A stretch of DNA of 5,478 nucleotides from positions 1-5,478 of the forward strand of contig JAQUCZ010000095.1 in assembly GCA_028685945.1 (NCBI GenBank), written 5' to 3'. The notes under the pieces were generated by a model. The model ran no database searches. It saw only the letters and a program-made list of their open reading frames with translations, and was not told the origin of the DNA. Within the stretch, counting starts at the first letter, position 1; every line of letters begins with the position of its first letter. The translations under genes were made by a program, and so were the position numbers. This stretch comes from Sulfurimonadaceae bacterium. Lineage in GTDB: Bacteria; Campylobacterota; Campylobacteria; Campylobacterales; Sulfurimonadaceae. This document shows, in pieces, positions 5,416 to 5,478 of the stretch.

Positions 5416-5478
5416 AAGTGATCGCAAAAAAAGCGCTCGTAGAGCACATCACCAAAGAGGATATCAAAATCAAACTCT
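5412..5478 (+). other. Out-of-frame C-terminal helix of the bacteriohemerythrin (continues past window)
   Basis: Reading from the ATG that overlaps the upstream TGA (aATGA), the frame gives MKVIAKKALVEHITKEDIKI and runs off the right edge without a stop. This is the fourth hemerythrin helix: His at joined position 119 and Asp at 124 form the H....D pair that completes the iron ligand set. Joined to the previous frame the text reads IIKTK-MKVIAKK, smooth for the family. It could be a frameshifted continuation (one missing A), a site of -1 ribosomal slippage, or, less likely, a separate coupled small ORF. Confidence 0.75.

Overview
The window looks like a core chromosomal region of a Campylobacterota (Epsilonproteobacteria) species. 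The evidence is the gene order, the protein variants (a long, roughly 390-residue TrmB with a PVPWDKKPHRRV motif and a RodA beginning (M)WRIDKRILAQFDF) and the weak -35 elements. Moderate GC and a bacteriohemerythrin suggest a free-living Sulfurimonas/Sulfuricurvum-type organism rather than a host-restricted one, but genus cannot be fixed from this sequence.

Layout: a divergent promoter region of about 76 bp (3895-3970) separates two transcription units. To the left, on the minus strand, four genes overlap end to end: an RluD-type pseudouridine synthase, an FlpA-like lipoprotein with fibronectin type III repeats, TrmB (tRNA m7G46 methyltransferase) and FtsE, which is cut by the left edge. To the right, on the plus strand, are rodA (TTG start) and, 8 bp after it, a bacteriohemerythrin gene that appears frameshifted near its 3' end and runs off the right edge. 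From memory, this order matches the Campylobacter jejuni block Cj1282 (mrdB/rodA), Cj1280c (pseudouridine synthase), Cj1279c (flpA), Cj1278c (trmB), Cj1277c (ftsE-like). On that basis ftsX and an M23 peptidase are expected beyond the left edge.

Functionally the minus operon combines RNA modification (rRNA pseudouridine, tRNA m7G) with envelope and division functions (surface lipoprotein, FtsEX). The divergent unit carries the elongation peptidoglycan polymerase RodA and an O2-binding diiron protein.

No CRISPR array, mobile element, RNA gene or clearly new system is visible. The points most worth a second look are these: the bacteriohemerythrin frameshift at an A-run, which strips off the last two iron ligands; an A8 tract at the rluD 3' end, where the reading frame decides whether rluD overlaps flpA; partial retention of the FlpA fibronectin-binding motif in a probably environmental organism; and a TrmB whose usual DPW aspartate is replaced.
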